Under the pieces are notes generated by a model, which saw only the letters and a program-made list of their open reading frames with translations, did not search any database and was not told the DNA's origin. From Bordetella ansorpii (GTDB lineage: Bacteria > Pseudomonadota > Gammaproteobacteria > Burkholderiales > Burkholderiaceae_B), in the NCBI RefSeq assembly GCF_900078705.1, contig NZ_FKIF01000010.1:248001-312000 (forward strand): 64,000 nt of DNA, in the 5' to 3' direction. The position numbers were made by a program, and so were the translations under genes. Every line of letters begins with the position of its first letter. Within the stretch, counting starts at the first letter, position 1. Positions 1 to 8,640 of this stretch are shown here, piece after piece.

Positions 1-58
1 CGGCCATAAGCTGGAGAAGCTCCCTACGATTGATCAGGACATCCAAACCGTGGTTCAT
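1..58 (-). CDS. Molybdopterin-binding subunit of aldehyde oxidoreductase, first codons only (partial)
   Basis: Reading leftward from an ATG at 58, an open frame runs off the window edge after 19 codons (MNHGLDVLINRRELLQLMA). The ATG overlaps the TGA stop of the FAD-subunit gene in an ATGA arrangement, typical of translational coupling. In PaoABC/xanthine-dehydrogenase operons the gene after the iron-sulfur and FAD subunits is the large molybdenum-cofactor subunit, so that product is inferred from position. The visible residues do not identify the family by themselves. Confidence 0.5.
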   Translation of the reverse strand, partial: MNHGLDVLINRRELLQLMA

Positions 59-1044
59 GCGACCCTCCTGGCTTCCAGCAGCGCGCGCGTGACGACCCGG
101 GGGATTAGCGTGATTTTGTACATATTGTGTTGCCTGGCGACTGCGCCTTTCGTGGCCCGGCTCGCTGCGGTCCTGATGACGCTTTCGGTGAAAGGCTTGC
201 CTGCCAGCTCGGCTTCCACGGCACGTGCGCGCCAGGGCTTGGTCGCGACACCACCCAGCGCGACGCGCACGTCTTTGATGGTTTCGCCATCGCTTTCCAG
301 CTCCACCCCGACCGCCGCGCTGGCGGCCGCGAACTCGTAGGAGGCGCGGTCCCGCACCTTCAGATAGTGGGAATTTCGGAGCGCGGCTGTAACGGGAATC
401 TCGATGGCCGTGATGATTTCCCCGTGCTGCAGGCTGTTCTCGATGTTGGGCGTCTCGCCCGGCGTCCTGAAAAATTCGTTGGCAACGACAACCCGTTCCC
501 GGTCGCCCTGTATGCGGATCCTGCCGTCGAAGGCAGCGAGCGCCGTCGCGAAGTCACCAGGGTAGACCGCGATACAGGCCTTGCTGCCGCCCAGCACCGC
601 ATGATTGCGGTTGATGCCATCCTGCGCGGCGCAGCCCGATCCTGGGACCCGCTTATTGCATGGCGCGGCTGCCGCAACGTCGCGAAAGTACGGGCAGCGC
701 GTACGCTGCAGCAGGTTGCCTCCCATCGACGCCATGTTTCGGATCTGTGCGGAGGCCGCGCGGGCGAGGCTTTCCGCCACGACGGGTGCGGTGGATTTGA
801 TCTGGGGGTGGTCGGCCACCGCGCTCATGCGTGCCAGACTCCCGATGCGGATCCAATCGTTGCCCACCTCGATATGGTCGAGCCCCGTGATCCGGGTGAT
901 GTCGACCAGCCTGGCGGGCCGCTCGACGTTGAGCTTCATCAGGTCCACCAGGGTGGTGCCGCCCGCGAGCACGCGGGCACCGCCCTCATTGAGCGCCGCC
1001 GCGCCGGCGACGTCGGGCGCGCGGGTGTAGTCAAAGCTTTGCAT
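55..1044 (-). CDS. PaoB-like FAD-binding subunit of molybdenum aldehyde oxidoreductase
   Basis: A 329-residue FAD-binding subunit of the xanthine dehydrogenase/CO dehydrogenase flavoprotein family. It would pass electrons between the molybdenum subunit and the [2Fe-2S] subunit during oxidation of aldehydes. An early glycine-rich FAD segment (RVLAGGTTLVDLMK, about residues 24-37) and the conserved MASMGGNLLQRTRC segment (about 104-117) are visible. Cysteines at about 117, 129, 138 and 157 match the extra four-cysteine insertion that binds a [4Fe-4S] cluster in E. coli PaoB (YagS). This points to a PaoABC-type enzyme rather than a plain xanthine dehydrogenase. The start overlaps the upstream iron-sulfur gene by 14 bp and the stop overlaps the next gene by 4 bp, so the three form one operon. 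Confidence 0.88.
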   Translation of the reverse strand: MQSFDYTRAPDVAGAAALNEGGARVLAGGTTLVDLMKLNVERPARLVDITRITGLDHIEVGNDWIRIGSLARMSAVADHPQIKSTAPVVAESLARAASAQIRNMASMGGNLLQRTRCPYFRDVAAAAPCNKRVPGSGCAAQDGINRNHAVLGGSKACIAVYPGDFATALAAFDGRIRIQGDRERVVVANEFFRTPGETPNIENSLQHGEIITAIEIPVTAALRNSHYLKVRDRASYEFAAASAAVGVELESDGETIKDVRVALGGVATKPWRARAVEAELAGKPFTESVIRTAASRATKGAVARQHNMYKITLIPRVVTRALLEARRVA

Positions 1045-1531
1045 GCGCGGCCTCCCATCCGAGGGTGCGGGCCGCGTCCTCGATGGCCGCGACGATATTG
1101 GGATAGGCGCCGCAGCGGCAGATATTGCCGCTCATGTACTCGCGGATCTCGTCCGCGCTGCCGGCATGGCCTTCCCGGATGCAGGCCACTGCCGACATGA
1201 TCTGGCCAGGCGTGCAGTAGCCGCATTGAAAGGCGTCTTGCTTCACGAAGGCGGCCTGCATCGCGTGCAGGACGTTCGGGGCGTCGCCCAGTCCCTCGAT
1301 AGTTGTGATCGGGAGCCCCTCGGCTTGCGCGGCCAGGGTCAGGCAGCTCAGCACTCGTTGTCCGTCCACATGGACGGTACAGGCGCCGCATTGACCGTGG
1401 TCGCATCCTTTCTTGCTGCCGGTCAGCCCGGCATGTTCGCGGAGTGCGTCGAGTAGCGTTGTCCGGGGATCCAGGGGCAGCGTCCTGTCGCTGTCATTGA
1501 TCCGCAAAGTGATGGTTTTTGATTGAGTCAT
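1031..1531 (-). CDS. PaoA-like [2Fe-2S] subunit of aldehyde oxidoreductase
   Basis: A 166-residue small subunit with two [2Fe-2S] clusters. The plant-type ferredoxin motif GCDHGQCGACTV lies near residues 43-54. The second cluster motif, CGYC followed by CRCGAYP, lies near residues 103-142. The protein would accept electrons from the FAD subunit and hand them to an external acceptor. I chose the ATG at 1531 (MTQSKTITL); a GTG four codons upstream also opens the frame and neither has a clear Shine-Dalgarno. Unlike E. coli PaoA, no twin-arginine signal is visible at the N-terminus, so this copy may be cytoplasmic. It is the first gene of the paoABC-like operon, 130 bp downstream of an AraC-type regulator on the same strand. 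Confidence 0.9.
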   Translation of the reverse strand: MTQSKTITLRINDSDRTLPLDPRTTLLDALREHAGLTGSKKGCDHGQCGACTVHVDGQRVLSCLTLAAQAEGLPITTIEGLGDAPNVLHAMQAAFVKQDAFQCGYCTPGQIMSAVACIREGHAGSADEIREYMSGNICRCGAYPNIVAAIEDAARTLGWEAAHAKL

Positions 1532-1660
1532 GCGCGAGCCCACATAGTCGAGCCTGGGTGCGGGTATTCCAGGTCACCCGCCGACTATACGTTCCGGCCC
1601 GCGAGAGTCATGAGCCCGATCCTCTGCGATGATTGCCCAATTCTCTCGCGGGCCGCCGCG

Positions 1661-2593
1661 CTACGAGACCGCCATCAGGGCCCGAACGTCGCGTATCGGC
1701 GGCTGGCCGAACTGCCGCCTGTATTCCCGGTTGAACTGCGTGCTGCTTTCGTAGCCTACGCGGAAGGCGACGGTACTGGCGTCGGCTTGTTCCATCAACA
1801 GCAACCGCCGCGCCTCGTGCAGCCGAAGTTGCTTCTGGTACTGCAGCGGGCTCATGGACGTGATGGCGCGGAAGTGGTGATGGAAGGTGGAAACGCCCAT
1901 GCCGGCCAACGCGGCGAGCTCCTCAACCTTGAAGGCCTGGGCGTAGTTGTCCTTCAACCAGTTGATGGCCTTGGCGACCTTGTTGCTCTGGCTACCGAGC
2001 AGGACCGTCTGCCTGAACCGCGCGCCCATCGGCCCGACCAGCAGCCTGTAGATCATTTCGCGCTGCAGGATCTTCCATAGGTAAGCAGGGTTGCCTGGGT
2101 AGGTGCACAGGTCCAGCGTCCGGTGTATGACATCGAAGATCTCGGGTGTCGCCGGGCCGGTGGCCATGGCGGAATCCGGCGAGATATCACCCACGCCGTG
2201 CAGTTCGATTTCAGCCAGCACTTCGCGGGCGATGCCCAGGTCCAGCTTGATGAGAACCGAAACGTATGGATCCTGTTTGCTCGCGCCGAGCACTTCCGTC
2301 GTGGTGGGAAGATGCATGGACGTCAGGAGGAACCGCGAGGCGTCGTAGCGATAGACGGATTCGCCCAGCTGGACGCGTTTCCTGCCCTTCAGTATGACCG
2401 CTAGGCTGGGCTCGTAGAAGTAGCCCGTGGGCGGCATTGGTGTATCGCGGTAATACATGTGCACGCCGGGGAGCAACTGCGTGTCCGGCGGATGTGGACT
2501 GATAAGGTCCACCACGTCGCGCGCCAACTGCTCGCGTATCGGCGCCGTTTCGAGCAGTAGCCGGCTATCTTCCTCGGTCGTCACAGTTTCCAT
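1661..2593 (-). CDS. AraC-family transcriptional regulator
   Basis: A 310-residue regulator with an N-terminal AraC-type sensor domain (about 30-190) and a C-terminal double helix-turn-helix (about 205-305). The latter includes the family pattern VEELAALAGMGVSTFHHHF and the second-helix region AFRVGYESSTQFNREYRR. I chose the ATG at 2593 because AAGGG lies 7 bases upstream; a TTG two codons earlier is in frame. The gene is divergent from the short-chain dehydrogenase (124-bp shared upstream region) and lies upstream of the aldehyde oxidoreductase genes on the same strand. It could control either or both. By analogy with YqhC, an aldehyde-responsive AraC regulator, carbonyl sensing is plausible but not shown. 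Confidence 0.9.
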   Translation of the reverse strand: METVTTEEDSRLLLETAPIREQLARDVVDLISPHPPDTQLLPGVHMYYRDTPMPPTGYFYEPSLAVILKGRKRVQLGESVYRYDASRFLLTSMHLPTTTEVLGASKQDPYVSVLIKLDLGIAREVLAEIELHGVGDISPDSAMATGPATPEIFDVIHRTLDLCTYPGNPAYLWKILQREMIYRLLVGPMGARFRQTVLLGSQSNKVAKAINWLKDNYAQAFKVEELAALAGMGVSTFHHHFRAITSMSPLQYQKQLRLHEARRLLLMEQADASTVAFRVGYESSTQFNREYRRQFGQPPIRDVRALMAVS

Positions 2594-2717
2594 GGCCAAT
2601 CCCTTTCGCCGAGCGGGCTCTCAAGAGTATCAGGCAACAGGCCGGAAGCAATGGGCTAACGCGCGGTGCCCCGCCATCGGTAAGCTGCCAAGTGTTCGAT
2701 TCTTATTGGATTTTGGC

Positions 2718-3545
2718 ATGAAGACATGGTTCATTACCGGTGCCAATCGCGGGTTGGGGCTGGAGATGGGCAAGGCCGCACTGGCTGGTGGCGACCGGGT
2801 TGTCCTGACCAGCCGTAACCCCGACGCACTGCGTGCGCACTTTGCCGACGAGGACCGGGCGCTGGCGATACCCCTGGACGTGACCGACGCTCAATCAATC
2901 GAGGCGGCCGTGGCCACAGCGGTGCGACACTTCGGGCGTATCGACGTGCTCGTGAACAATGCCGGGTATGGCCAGCTGGGCGCATTCGAGCAACTATCGG
3001 AAAAAGCCATATCGCGCCAGTTTTCGACTAATGTGTTCGGCACATTCGCGGTGACCCGGGCGGTGCTGCCCGTGATGCGAGCGCAGCGCGCCGGCCACGT
3101 CATCTCCATCACGTCAATCGCCGGGCTCGTCGGGTTTGGCGGATCTTCGATGTACTGTGCGTCGAAGTTTGCCGTCGAAGGCTGGTCCGAGGCCCTGGCC
3201 CAGGAGCTGAAGCAATTCGGCATTATGACGACGTTGGTCGAGCCGGGCCAATTCCGGACGGATTTTCTGGATGCAAGCTCGGTGCGCTATGGCGACGTTG
3301 ATGTCGACGACTACATCCAGTACAGCGAGGACAAGCGCCGCGGGCTGGATGCGGTCAGTCACCGGCAATTGGGCGAGCCTCGGAAATTGGGCGCCGCGGT
3401 CGTGGCCCTGGTGGCCTCGCCGAATCCACCCTTGCGTTTTGCAGCGGGTTCCGATGCCTACGAAGTCGTCGAGAATCGCGCCCGTTCACAGCTGGCCGAA
3501 GCCGAGGTCTGGCGGCAACTGTCGATGTCGACCGATTTCGAATAA
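2718..3545 (+). CDS. Short-chain dehydrogenase/reductase
   Basis: A 275-residue classical SDR, expected to be an NAD(P)H-dependent oxidoreductase acting on a carbonyl or alcohol. The cofactor motif TGANRGLG is at residues 7-14, NNAG near residue 76, the catalytic serine is in the ITSIAG stretch, and the YCASK Tyr-Lys pair is near residue 150. The open frame extends well upstream, but homology begins at MKTWFITGANRG, so the ATG at 2718 is the likely start. The substrate cannot be read from sequence. Its divergent AraC neighbour, and the aldo/keto reductase and aldehyde oxidase genes around it, suggest a carbonyl-detoxification set. Confidence 0.88.
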   Translation: MKTWFITGANRGLGLEMGKAALAGGDRVVLTSRNPDALRAHFADEDRALAIPLDVTDAQSIEAAVATAVRHFGRIDVLVNNAGYGQLGAFEQLSEKAISRQFSTNVFGTFAVTRAVLPVMRAQRAGHVISITSIAGLVGFGGSSMYCASKFAVEGWSEALAQELKQFGIMTTLVEPGQFRTDFLDASSVRYGDVDVDDYIQYSEDKRRGLDAVSHRQLGEPRKLGAAVVALVASPNPPLRFAAGSDAYEVVENRARSQLAEAEVWRQLSMSTDFE

Positions 3546-3550
3546 CCCCG

Positions 3551-4519
3551 TCAGAGGCTGGATCTTCCGTGGGGCGTCGACGCCAGCCAGAGGCGTCGGC
3601 GCTGTTGGCTGCTTTCCCTGATCGACCGTACGTCGCGCGCGGGTGGTGCGCCAAACAAGCGTCGGTACTCCCGGATGAACTGTGTGGCGCTTTCGTAGCC
3701 GACCTCCAAGGCGACCCGTCCCACGTCGAATTCGCTTTCCAGCATCATTCGACGGGCTTCGTGCAGGCGCAGTTGTTTCTGGTACTGCAGCGGGCTCAGG
3801 CCCGTAAGGTCGTGGAAATGCCGATGCAATGTCGATACGCCCATGTCGGCTTTCGCCGCCAATTGGTCGATGCGTAGCCGTTCGCGGAAGTTGGCGCGTA
3901 ACCAGTCGATGGCCTTGGCGACGCGGTGGCCCAGCGAGCCCAACTGGACGATATAGCGTAGCGGTGCGCCGCCGGCGCCGATCAGTAGGCGATAGACGAT
4001 CTCCCGATGCAGCAGCCTGGACATGAAAGGAATATCGGTCGGCCGTTCCAACAGGCGTACGAGACGCGCTAGGCTGTCCAGCATCTCCGCATCGAGCGCG
4101 ATGACATTACGACGCGTGTTATGCGGTAGGCTGCCCCGGCCATCGACATCGATTTCGGCCATGACCTGGCGCGCCAGTTCCAGATCGAGGTCCACCCGCA
4201 GGGCGGTGTAGGGACAGGCTGGGCTGGCGTCCGGTATGGCGATCACGCTCGGCAGCTCGATCGCAGTCAGGATGAAATGGTTTTCCTCATGCAGGATGAC
4301 CGTTTCCGCAGTCGAAATGCGCCGGCTGCCTCGTATGCAAACGCACAGGCACGGGGCATCGAGCTGGGCGGTCGGAGCCACCGGAGCGGTAATGCGCGCG
4401 ACGCTCAGCCCCGGCAAGGGTGTGCGATGGCTGTCATTGGCGGCGGCGAATCGCTCGATGATCGCTTCGATTTCGTCGCGCAGGCGTTCGGCGGTGTCGG
4501 ATGAGTCGACGTGTGGCAT
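3551..4519 (-). CDS. AraC-family transcriptional regulator (paralogue of the first)
   Basis: A 322-residue regulator with an AraC-type N-terminal domain and a C-terminal HTH pair (RIDQLAAKADMGVSTLHRHF, then ALEVGYESATQFIREYRR). The C-terminal halves of this protein and the regulator at 1661-2593 are closely similar, including the shared stretch DLTGLSPLQYQKQLRLHEAR versus ITSMSPLQYQKQLRLHEAR, so the two are paralogues. The open frame continues 200 codons further upstream, but the family N-terminus begins near MPHVDSSDTAERLRDEI at 4519. It is divergent from the aldo/keto reductase gene, its probable target, and converges with the SDR gene, whose stop lies 5 bp away. Confidence 0.88.
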   Translation of the reverse strand: MPHVDSSDTAERLRDEIEAIIERFAAANDSHRTPLPGLSVARITAPVAPTAQLDAPCLCVCIRGSRRISTAETVILHEENHFILTAIELPSVIAIPDASPACPYTALRVDLDLELARQVMAEIDVDGRGSLPHNTRRNVIALDAEMLDSLARLVRLLERPTDIPFMSRLLHREIVYRLLIGAGGAPLRYIVQLGSLGHRVAKAIDWLRANFRERLRIDQLAAKADMGVSTLHRHFHDLTGLSPLQYQKQLRLHEARRMMLESEFDVGRVALEVGYESATQFIREYRRLFGAPPARDVRSIRESSQQRRRLWLASTPHGRSSL

Positions 4520-4681
4520 GGCAGCTTTTTCCCAGGGCCGCCAGCTTGCCAGATTTTTTCTCGCGATGAAACGTCGCTTTCCTGAAGAGAGGATTGGGCA
4601 GCCGGCGGGCATTATCGGGCTAACGGGCGCTGCGTGGCGGCACCTAAGCTTGCGGTGATGCGATCCATCCATGGAGCAAGG

Positions 4682-5911
4682 ATGAAATACCACCGCTTGG
4701 GAAATACCGGTCTTTTCGTGTCCGAGCTGGCTTTCGGCGCGATGACTTTCGGCAACAATGCCGGCTACGAAAGCCTGGGAGGCCTGGGACAGGGCGAGGC
4801 GAACGCCATGGTGCGCCGCGCTTTCGATGCTGGCATCAACCTGTACGACACCGCCGATTTCTATGCCTTGGGTGAGTCCGAGCGTTTGCTGGGCGAGGCC
4901 TTGAGGAATCTCGGCGAGGCCAGGGAAAACTACCTGATCGCGACCAAGGTCTTTGGTCCCATGACGTCCGGACCGAACGGCGCCGGCGCATCGCGGGCAC
5001 ATATCCTGGACGCCGCCAAGGGAAGCCTGCGGCGCCTTGGGGTCGATCACATCGACCTGTATCAGGTCCATGGCTTCGACCCCGCCACGCCGATCGAAGA
5101 GACGCTGCGCGCGTTGGACGACCTGGTCAGGCAGGGCCACGTCCGCTATGTCGGCGTTTCAAATTTCGCGGCCTGGCATCTCGCCCGCGCCTTGGGAATC
5201 GCCGACCGGCTGAATCTGACGCGGCCGTCTTCGTTGCAAGCCTATTACTCGGTCGTGGGACGCGATCTGGAACGAGAGATCGCGCCGCTCCTCGACTGTG
5301 AGGGTGTCGGGTTGCTGGTATGGAGTCCCTTGGCGGGGGGCTTCCTGAGCGGCAAGCAGGCGCGCGGCGAGTCGGTTCCGGAAGGCAGCAGGGACCTGAA
5401 CGCACGGCCGCACATCGACTACGAGCGCGGATTCGATGTCATCGATGCGTTGCGGCCCATTGCCGAGTCCTACAACGCGTCGGTCGCCCAGATTTCGCTG
5501 GCATGGCTGTTACATCAGAAAGTGGTGACCAGCGTGCTGGCGGGGGCAAAGCGGATGGACCAACTCGAAGACAATCTGAAGGCAGCCGACATCGTCCTGA
5601 GCACGGAAGCGCTGGAGGCCGTCGGCGCCGTCAGCCACCCGCCTCGCTCACGGGCCATTGCACCGTCGCTTGCACGGGGCCGCGCGACAAGCGGATCTCG
5701 ATATGACGACCCGCCGAAGACACCGCGGGCAACGCAACCGGCACGAACGTTGACACCAAACCGATCTGCCGCTCGGCCTGGCGGATCCATTTATGCACCA
5801 GGTTCGCGTTCACGCCGTGCGACAGCGCTACCCCGGCGATGGATATCCCCGGCTGCCTGCACTCGGCCACGATCTGCGCCTTCAGCGCCTTCGGATAAGA
5901 CCGGCGCTTAG
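4682..5911 (+). pseudogene. Aldo/keto reductase truncated at its 3' end and fused to antisense IS DNA
   Basis: The first ~318 codons encode an NADP-dependent aldo/keto reductase starting at MKYHRLGNTGLFVSELAFG. The catalytic region (YDTADFYALGESE with Asp and Tyr, and the Lys of IATKVFG) is present, followed by the barrel strand DLYQVHGFD. Homology stops near 5634 at GAVS, about 20 residues short of the usual C-terminus. From there the frame runs in reverse through an IS66 TnpA remnant, giving ~90 low-complexity Arg/Pro/Ser residues before the stop at 5911. The cofactor-binding C-terminal segment is therefore partly lost. The protein may be inactive or poorly stable, although most of the barrel remains. 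The gene is divergent from the second AraC gene. Confidence 0.75.
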
Positions 5912-5948
5912 GCACCGGTGCTAATTCTGTCTTCGACATGGTGTCCAC
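5631..5948 (-). mobile_element. IS66-family TnpA (OrfA-type) transposase fragment
   Basis: An open frame of up to 105 residues begins MDTMSKTELAPVPKRR. It carries a helix-turn-helix of the IS66/IS3 accessory-transposase type (KALKAQIVAECRQPGISIAG, then NANLVHKWIRQ). The frame ends at QWPVSEAGG followed at once by a stop at the junction with the aldo/keto reductase, where IS66 TnpA proteins normally continue with another short segment. No TnpB or TnpC follows, and no matching terminal repeats or target duplication were seen, so this is a decayed remnant. It separates two broken host genes. A start at 5939 (MSKTEL) is equally possible. Confidence 0.72.
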
Positions 5949-5965
5949 CTAAAAATGGTGGACAC
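5941..5965. repeat. Perfect 9-bp inverted repeat at the upstream end of the IS remnant
   Basis: GTGTCCACC (5941-5949) and GGTGGACAC (5957-5965) are exact reverse complements around the 7-base spacer TAAAAAT. The left arm overlaps the first codons of the transposase fragment. It may be part of the element's control region, or the scar of two abutting element ends. It does not match a terminal repeat I recognise. Confidence 0.6.
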
Positions 5966-5984
5966 TATCGAGGACAACGCACGC

Positions 5985-6280
5985 GCTCAATATGTGTTCG
6001 CCGGGCGCTTACGGCGGCGGGCCTGTCGGTGGTGCTGGACTTTCCCGCCAACACCGTGGCCCAGCGCGCATGGGCGCGCGGCCTCATCGATCGCGCCGGC
6101 GTGCCGCACCGGCTGCATTTTCTGGACGTGCCCGACGCCGTGTGCAAGGGCCGCCTGCGCGACCGCAATGCCCGGGGGGAACATCCGTTCAACACCTCGG
6201 ACGAGCAGTTCGACCTGATCTCCAGCCATTTCGCCGCCCCGCAGGACAGCGAGGGATTCGACGTCGTGCGCCATCCATGA
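5985..6280 (+). pseudogene. C-terminal remnant of an AAA-type P-loop ATPase/kinase
   Basis: From about RRALTAAGLSVVLDFPANT (near 6005) to the stop at 6280 the plus strand encodes the C-terminal half of a small P-loop ATPase of the predicted-kinase type. The conserved segments are LDFPANTVAQRAWARGL, the RLHFLDVP strand, the LRDRNARGEHPFNTSDEQFD lid region and a SSHFAAP tail. The N-terminal part with the Walker A loop is absent; IS66-type DNA and the palindrome at 5941-5965 stand in its place. The left edge of the remnant is uncertain. The truncated aldo/keto reductase on the other side of the same scar suggests deletion or rearrangement between IS copies. Confidence 0.62.
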
Positions 6281-6510
6281 CCGCGAGAGGGGGCATTGGG
6301 CTCGCGCCTGGGAACCCGCGAGGCGGTGATCCGTCGATTCCCTGAACGGCGCCGACTTCCATGCGCGCCGCCGTCACAGGAAATCATCGATCATGAGCGG
6401 ATTCGGTATCGGGCTGGCGCTGTTCGCGCTGGCCAGTGTGGGCGTGACGTCGACGGGAGGCTGCCTGGCGGCGTGGCTGCAGGGGCCGGCCCCGCGCGGG
6501 CCCGGCAGGG

Positions 6511-6540
6511 AAAAAGGCGGTTGGGATTTCCGCAACCGCC
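6511..6540 (-). terminator. Rho-independent terminator of the TerC/CBS gene
   Basis: On the minus strand, just past the TAA stop at 6547-6549, GGCGGTTG and CAACCGCC (6516-6523 and 6533-6540) form a perfect 8-bp stem with a 9-base loop. It is followed by five T residues on the transcript strand (A run at 6511-6515). Confidence 0.8.
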
Positions 6541-6546
6541 TGTTGC

Positions 6547-8145
6547 TTAATGCCGCTGGGCCGCCGCATGCCCGTTGGGCGCCATGCGCCTTTCGGCGCG
6601 CACCTGCCCGATGCGCAGTCCGTCGCGCTGCGTGATCTCGAAGCGCCATTCGCCCCATTCGATCGATTCGCCGACCTCGGGCAGGCGGCCGCACACCCGC
6701 AGCAGGGCGCCGGCCAGCGTGGCATCCTGCACCGGGCTCTGCAGGCCGTCGTCCTGCAGCAGCATGCGGGCTTCTTCCACCGGCATGTCGGCGTCCAGCA
6801 GCCAGACGTCTTCGGACAGCAGCGTGGCTGGCGGCGCTTCGCCGGGGTGCTCGGGCAGGTCGCCGCCCACGGCCGTCAGCACGTCCAGCGGCGTGACCAG
6901 GCCTTCGCAACTGCCGTGCTCGTCGACCACGATCAGCATGTGGTCGCGCGACTGGCGCAGCGCTTCCAGCACTTTCAGCACCGGCACGCTTTCGATGATG
7001 TAGTGCGGTTCGCGGGCCAGTTCGATCAGGTCGATGGCACCGGGCACCTGCAGTCTCGGCATCACGTCCTTGAAGTGCAGCACGCCGATGACGTTCGACG
7101 CGTCGCCCTCGCACAGCGGCAGGCGGGCATGGCCCGAGGCGAATTTCCGCACCACCGTGCCGGTATCGTCCTTCACGTCCAGCCAGACCATGTCGCCGCG
7201 CGGCACCATGATCGAGCGCACGTCGCGCGCGCCCAGCGACAGGGTGCGTTCGATCAGGCTGCTTTCCTCGGGCGCGAAGCCGGAGCCGTCGCCCACGCCG
7301 TCCACCAGCGCCGCCACGTCCTCGGCGGGATTCTGGGCATGCGCCTGCGAGGGATCGTGCTTGCTGGCGCGCAACAGACGCAGCACGGCCCGCGCGGTGC
7401 GCTGGCGGCCGGTCAGGCCCTGGCTGCGGCGGCTGCGGTTACGGCGCGCCAACTGGTTGCACAGTTCGATCAGGATCGAGAAGCCGATCGCGGCGTACAG
7501 ATAGCCCTTGGGCACGTGAAAGCCCAGGCCCTCGGCCACCAGGCTGAAACCGATCATCAGCAGCAGGCCCAGGCACAGGATGACCACCGTGGGGTGGCGG
7601 CCGACGAAGGCCATCAGCGGGCGGCTGGCCAGCATCATCACGCCCATGGCGACCACCACGGCGATCATCATGATGCTCAGGTCCTGCACCATGCCCACGG
7701 CGGTGATGACCGAGTCCAGCGAGAACACGGCGTCCAGCACGATGATCTGCAGGATGACCTGCCAGAACACCGCGTGCTGCACCTTCTGGTTGGTCTGATG
7801 CGTGCCGCCTTCCACGCGTTCGTGCAGCTCCATCGTGCCCTTGAACAACAGGAACACGCCGCCGAAGATGAGGATCAGGTCGCGGCCCGAAATCTCGGCG
7901 CCGAACACGGTGAACAGCGGCGCGGTCAGCGTGACGACCCACGCGATGCTGGCCAAGAGGCCCAGGCGCATGATCATGGCCAGCGACAGGCCGATGATGC
8001 GGGCGCGGTTGCGCTGCTCGGGCGGCAGCTTGTCGGCCAGGATCGCGATGAACACCAGGTTGTCGATGCCCAGCACGATCTCGAGAACGATCAGCGTCGC
8101 CAGGCCCAGCCAGGCGGTCGGATCGGACATCCAGTCGAAAATCAT
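6547..8145 (-). CDS. TerC-family integral membrane protein with CBS pair and CorC/HlyC domain
   Basis: A 532-residue protein. The N-terminal TerC domain (about 1-225) has several membrane helices and the signature [15 protein letters not shown], whose acidic residues resemble metal-binding positions. A second half-motif, [19 protein letters not shown], follows. A charged linker leads to a CBS-domain pair (about 300-420) and a C-terminal CorC/HlyC transporter-associated domain (about 445-525). Members are linked to metal-ion (often Mn) export or envelope metal homeostasis; the substrate here is unknown. I chose the ATG at 8145; a TTG four codons upstream is in frame. A terminator follows immediately, so it is probably monocistronic. 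Confidence 0.88.
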   Translation of the reverse strand: MIFDWMSDPTAWLGLATLIVLEIVLGIDNLVFIAILADKLPPEQRNRARIIGLSLAMIMRLGLLASIAWVVTLTAPLFTVFGAEISGRDLILIFGGVFLLFKGTMELHERVEGGTHQTNQKVQHAVFWQVILQIIVLDAVFSLDSVITAVGMVQDLSIMMIAVVVAMGVMMLASRPLMAFVGRHPTVVILCLGLLLMIGFSLVAEGLGFHVPKGYLYAAIGFSILIELCNQLARRNRSRRSQGLTGRQRTARAVLRLLRASKHDPSQAHAQNPAEDVAALVDGVGDGSGFAPEESSLIERTLSLGARDVRSIMVPRGDMVWLDVKDDTGTVVRKFASGHARLPLCEGDASNVIGVLHFKDVMPRLQVPGAIDLIELAREPHYIIESVPVLKVLEALRQSRDHMLIVVDEHGSCEGLVTPLDVLTAVGGDLPEHPGEAPPATLLSEDVWLLDADMPVEEARMLLQDDGLQSPVQDATLAGALLRVCGRLPEVGESIEWGEWRFEITQRDGLRIGQVRAERRMAPNGHAAAQRH

Positions 8146-8640
8146 TTGTGGATCCAATAGGAGCGGGTGCGGGCGGCGCGGCGCGAACCGGTCGCGGCGG
8201 CGGGCCAGCCGGAAACAGGGAGGAGGCTGCGCGCGGATGCGCGCAGGGCTCGATGCGCAAGGCGCCGCGAAGGCGGGTCACGCATGGCGATGAACAGGAC
8301 GGAAGCGTCGGGGATGACGTTCGGTCTGACGGCGAAGACGGCGCGGCGGCGGTCTTGCGGGACGATGCGCCACGGCTGGAGCAGCCGGGGCGCGGTGCTA
8401 CTGGGAGGTTCGCTGGTCATAGGCAAGGACGGTGCCTGCGACGCCGGCTTGCGCCTGGCTGCGGGGCCATCCTTTTTCTTACGGAAAGCTGAATAATACA
8501 GGAGCCTTCGCTTTTTGCCAGGGGGCGCCTCGCCTTTGGCGGGCCCACGCAGGCGGCAGGCCGGCAGCCGTGCCGGTAACGGTGGGCTTGCGCCGGGACC
8601 ATTGCCCGGCAGGCGTTTCGTGATGCTCCCGGATCCGGCA
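8146..8640. other. Intergenic region between TerC and lipase genes
   Basis: No convincing gene is seen in these 495 bases; the ORFs present are Arg/Pro/Ala-rich shadows without ribosome binding sites. On the minus strand TGGCAA (8515-8520), a 16-base spacer and TATTAT (about 8493-8498) make a weak sigma-70-like promoter, which would give the TerC gene a leader of about 340 nt. I looked for a Mn-sensing yybP-ykoY riboswitch, common before TerC genes, and did not find its conserved core. GCCGGG/CCCGGC (8592-8597/8605-8610) forms a hairpin after the lipase stop, without a T run. Confidence 0.4.

Noticed and set aside
6393-6635. Small ORF MSGFGIGLALFALASVG with a hydrophobic N-terminus and AGGA upstream
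   Set aside because: It runs through the TerC terminator and into the TerC gene antisense. The later residues are low-complexity; a genuine short membrane peptide cannot be excluded but is not supported.
8146-8640. yybP-ykoY (Mn) riboswitch before the TerC gene
   Set aside because: The leader is long enough and the gene family fits, but I could not find the conserved core sequence by eye. A covariance-model search would decide.
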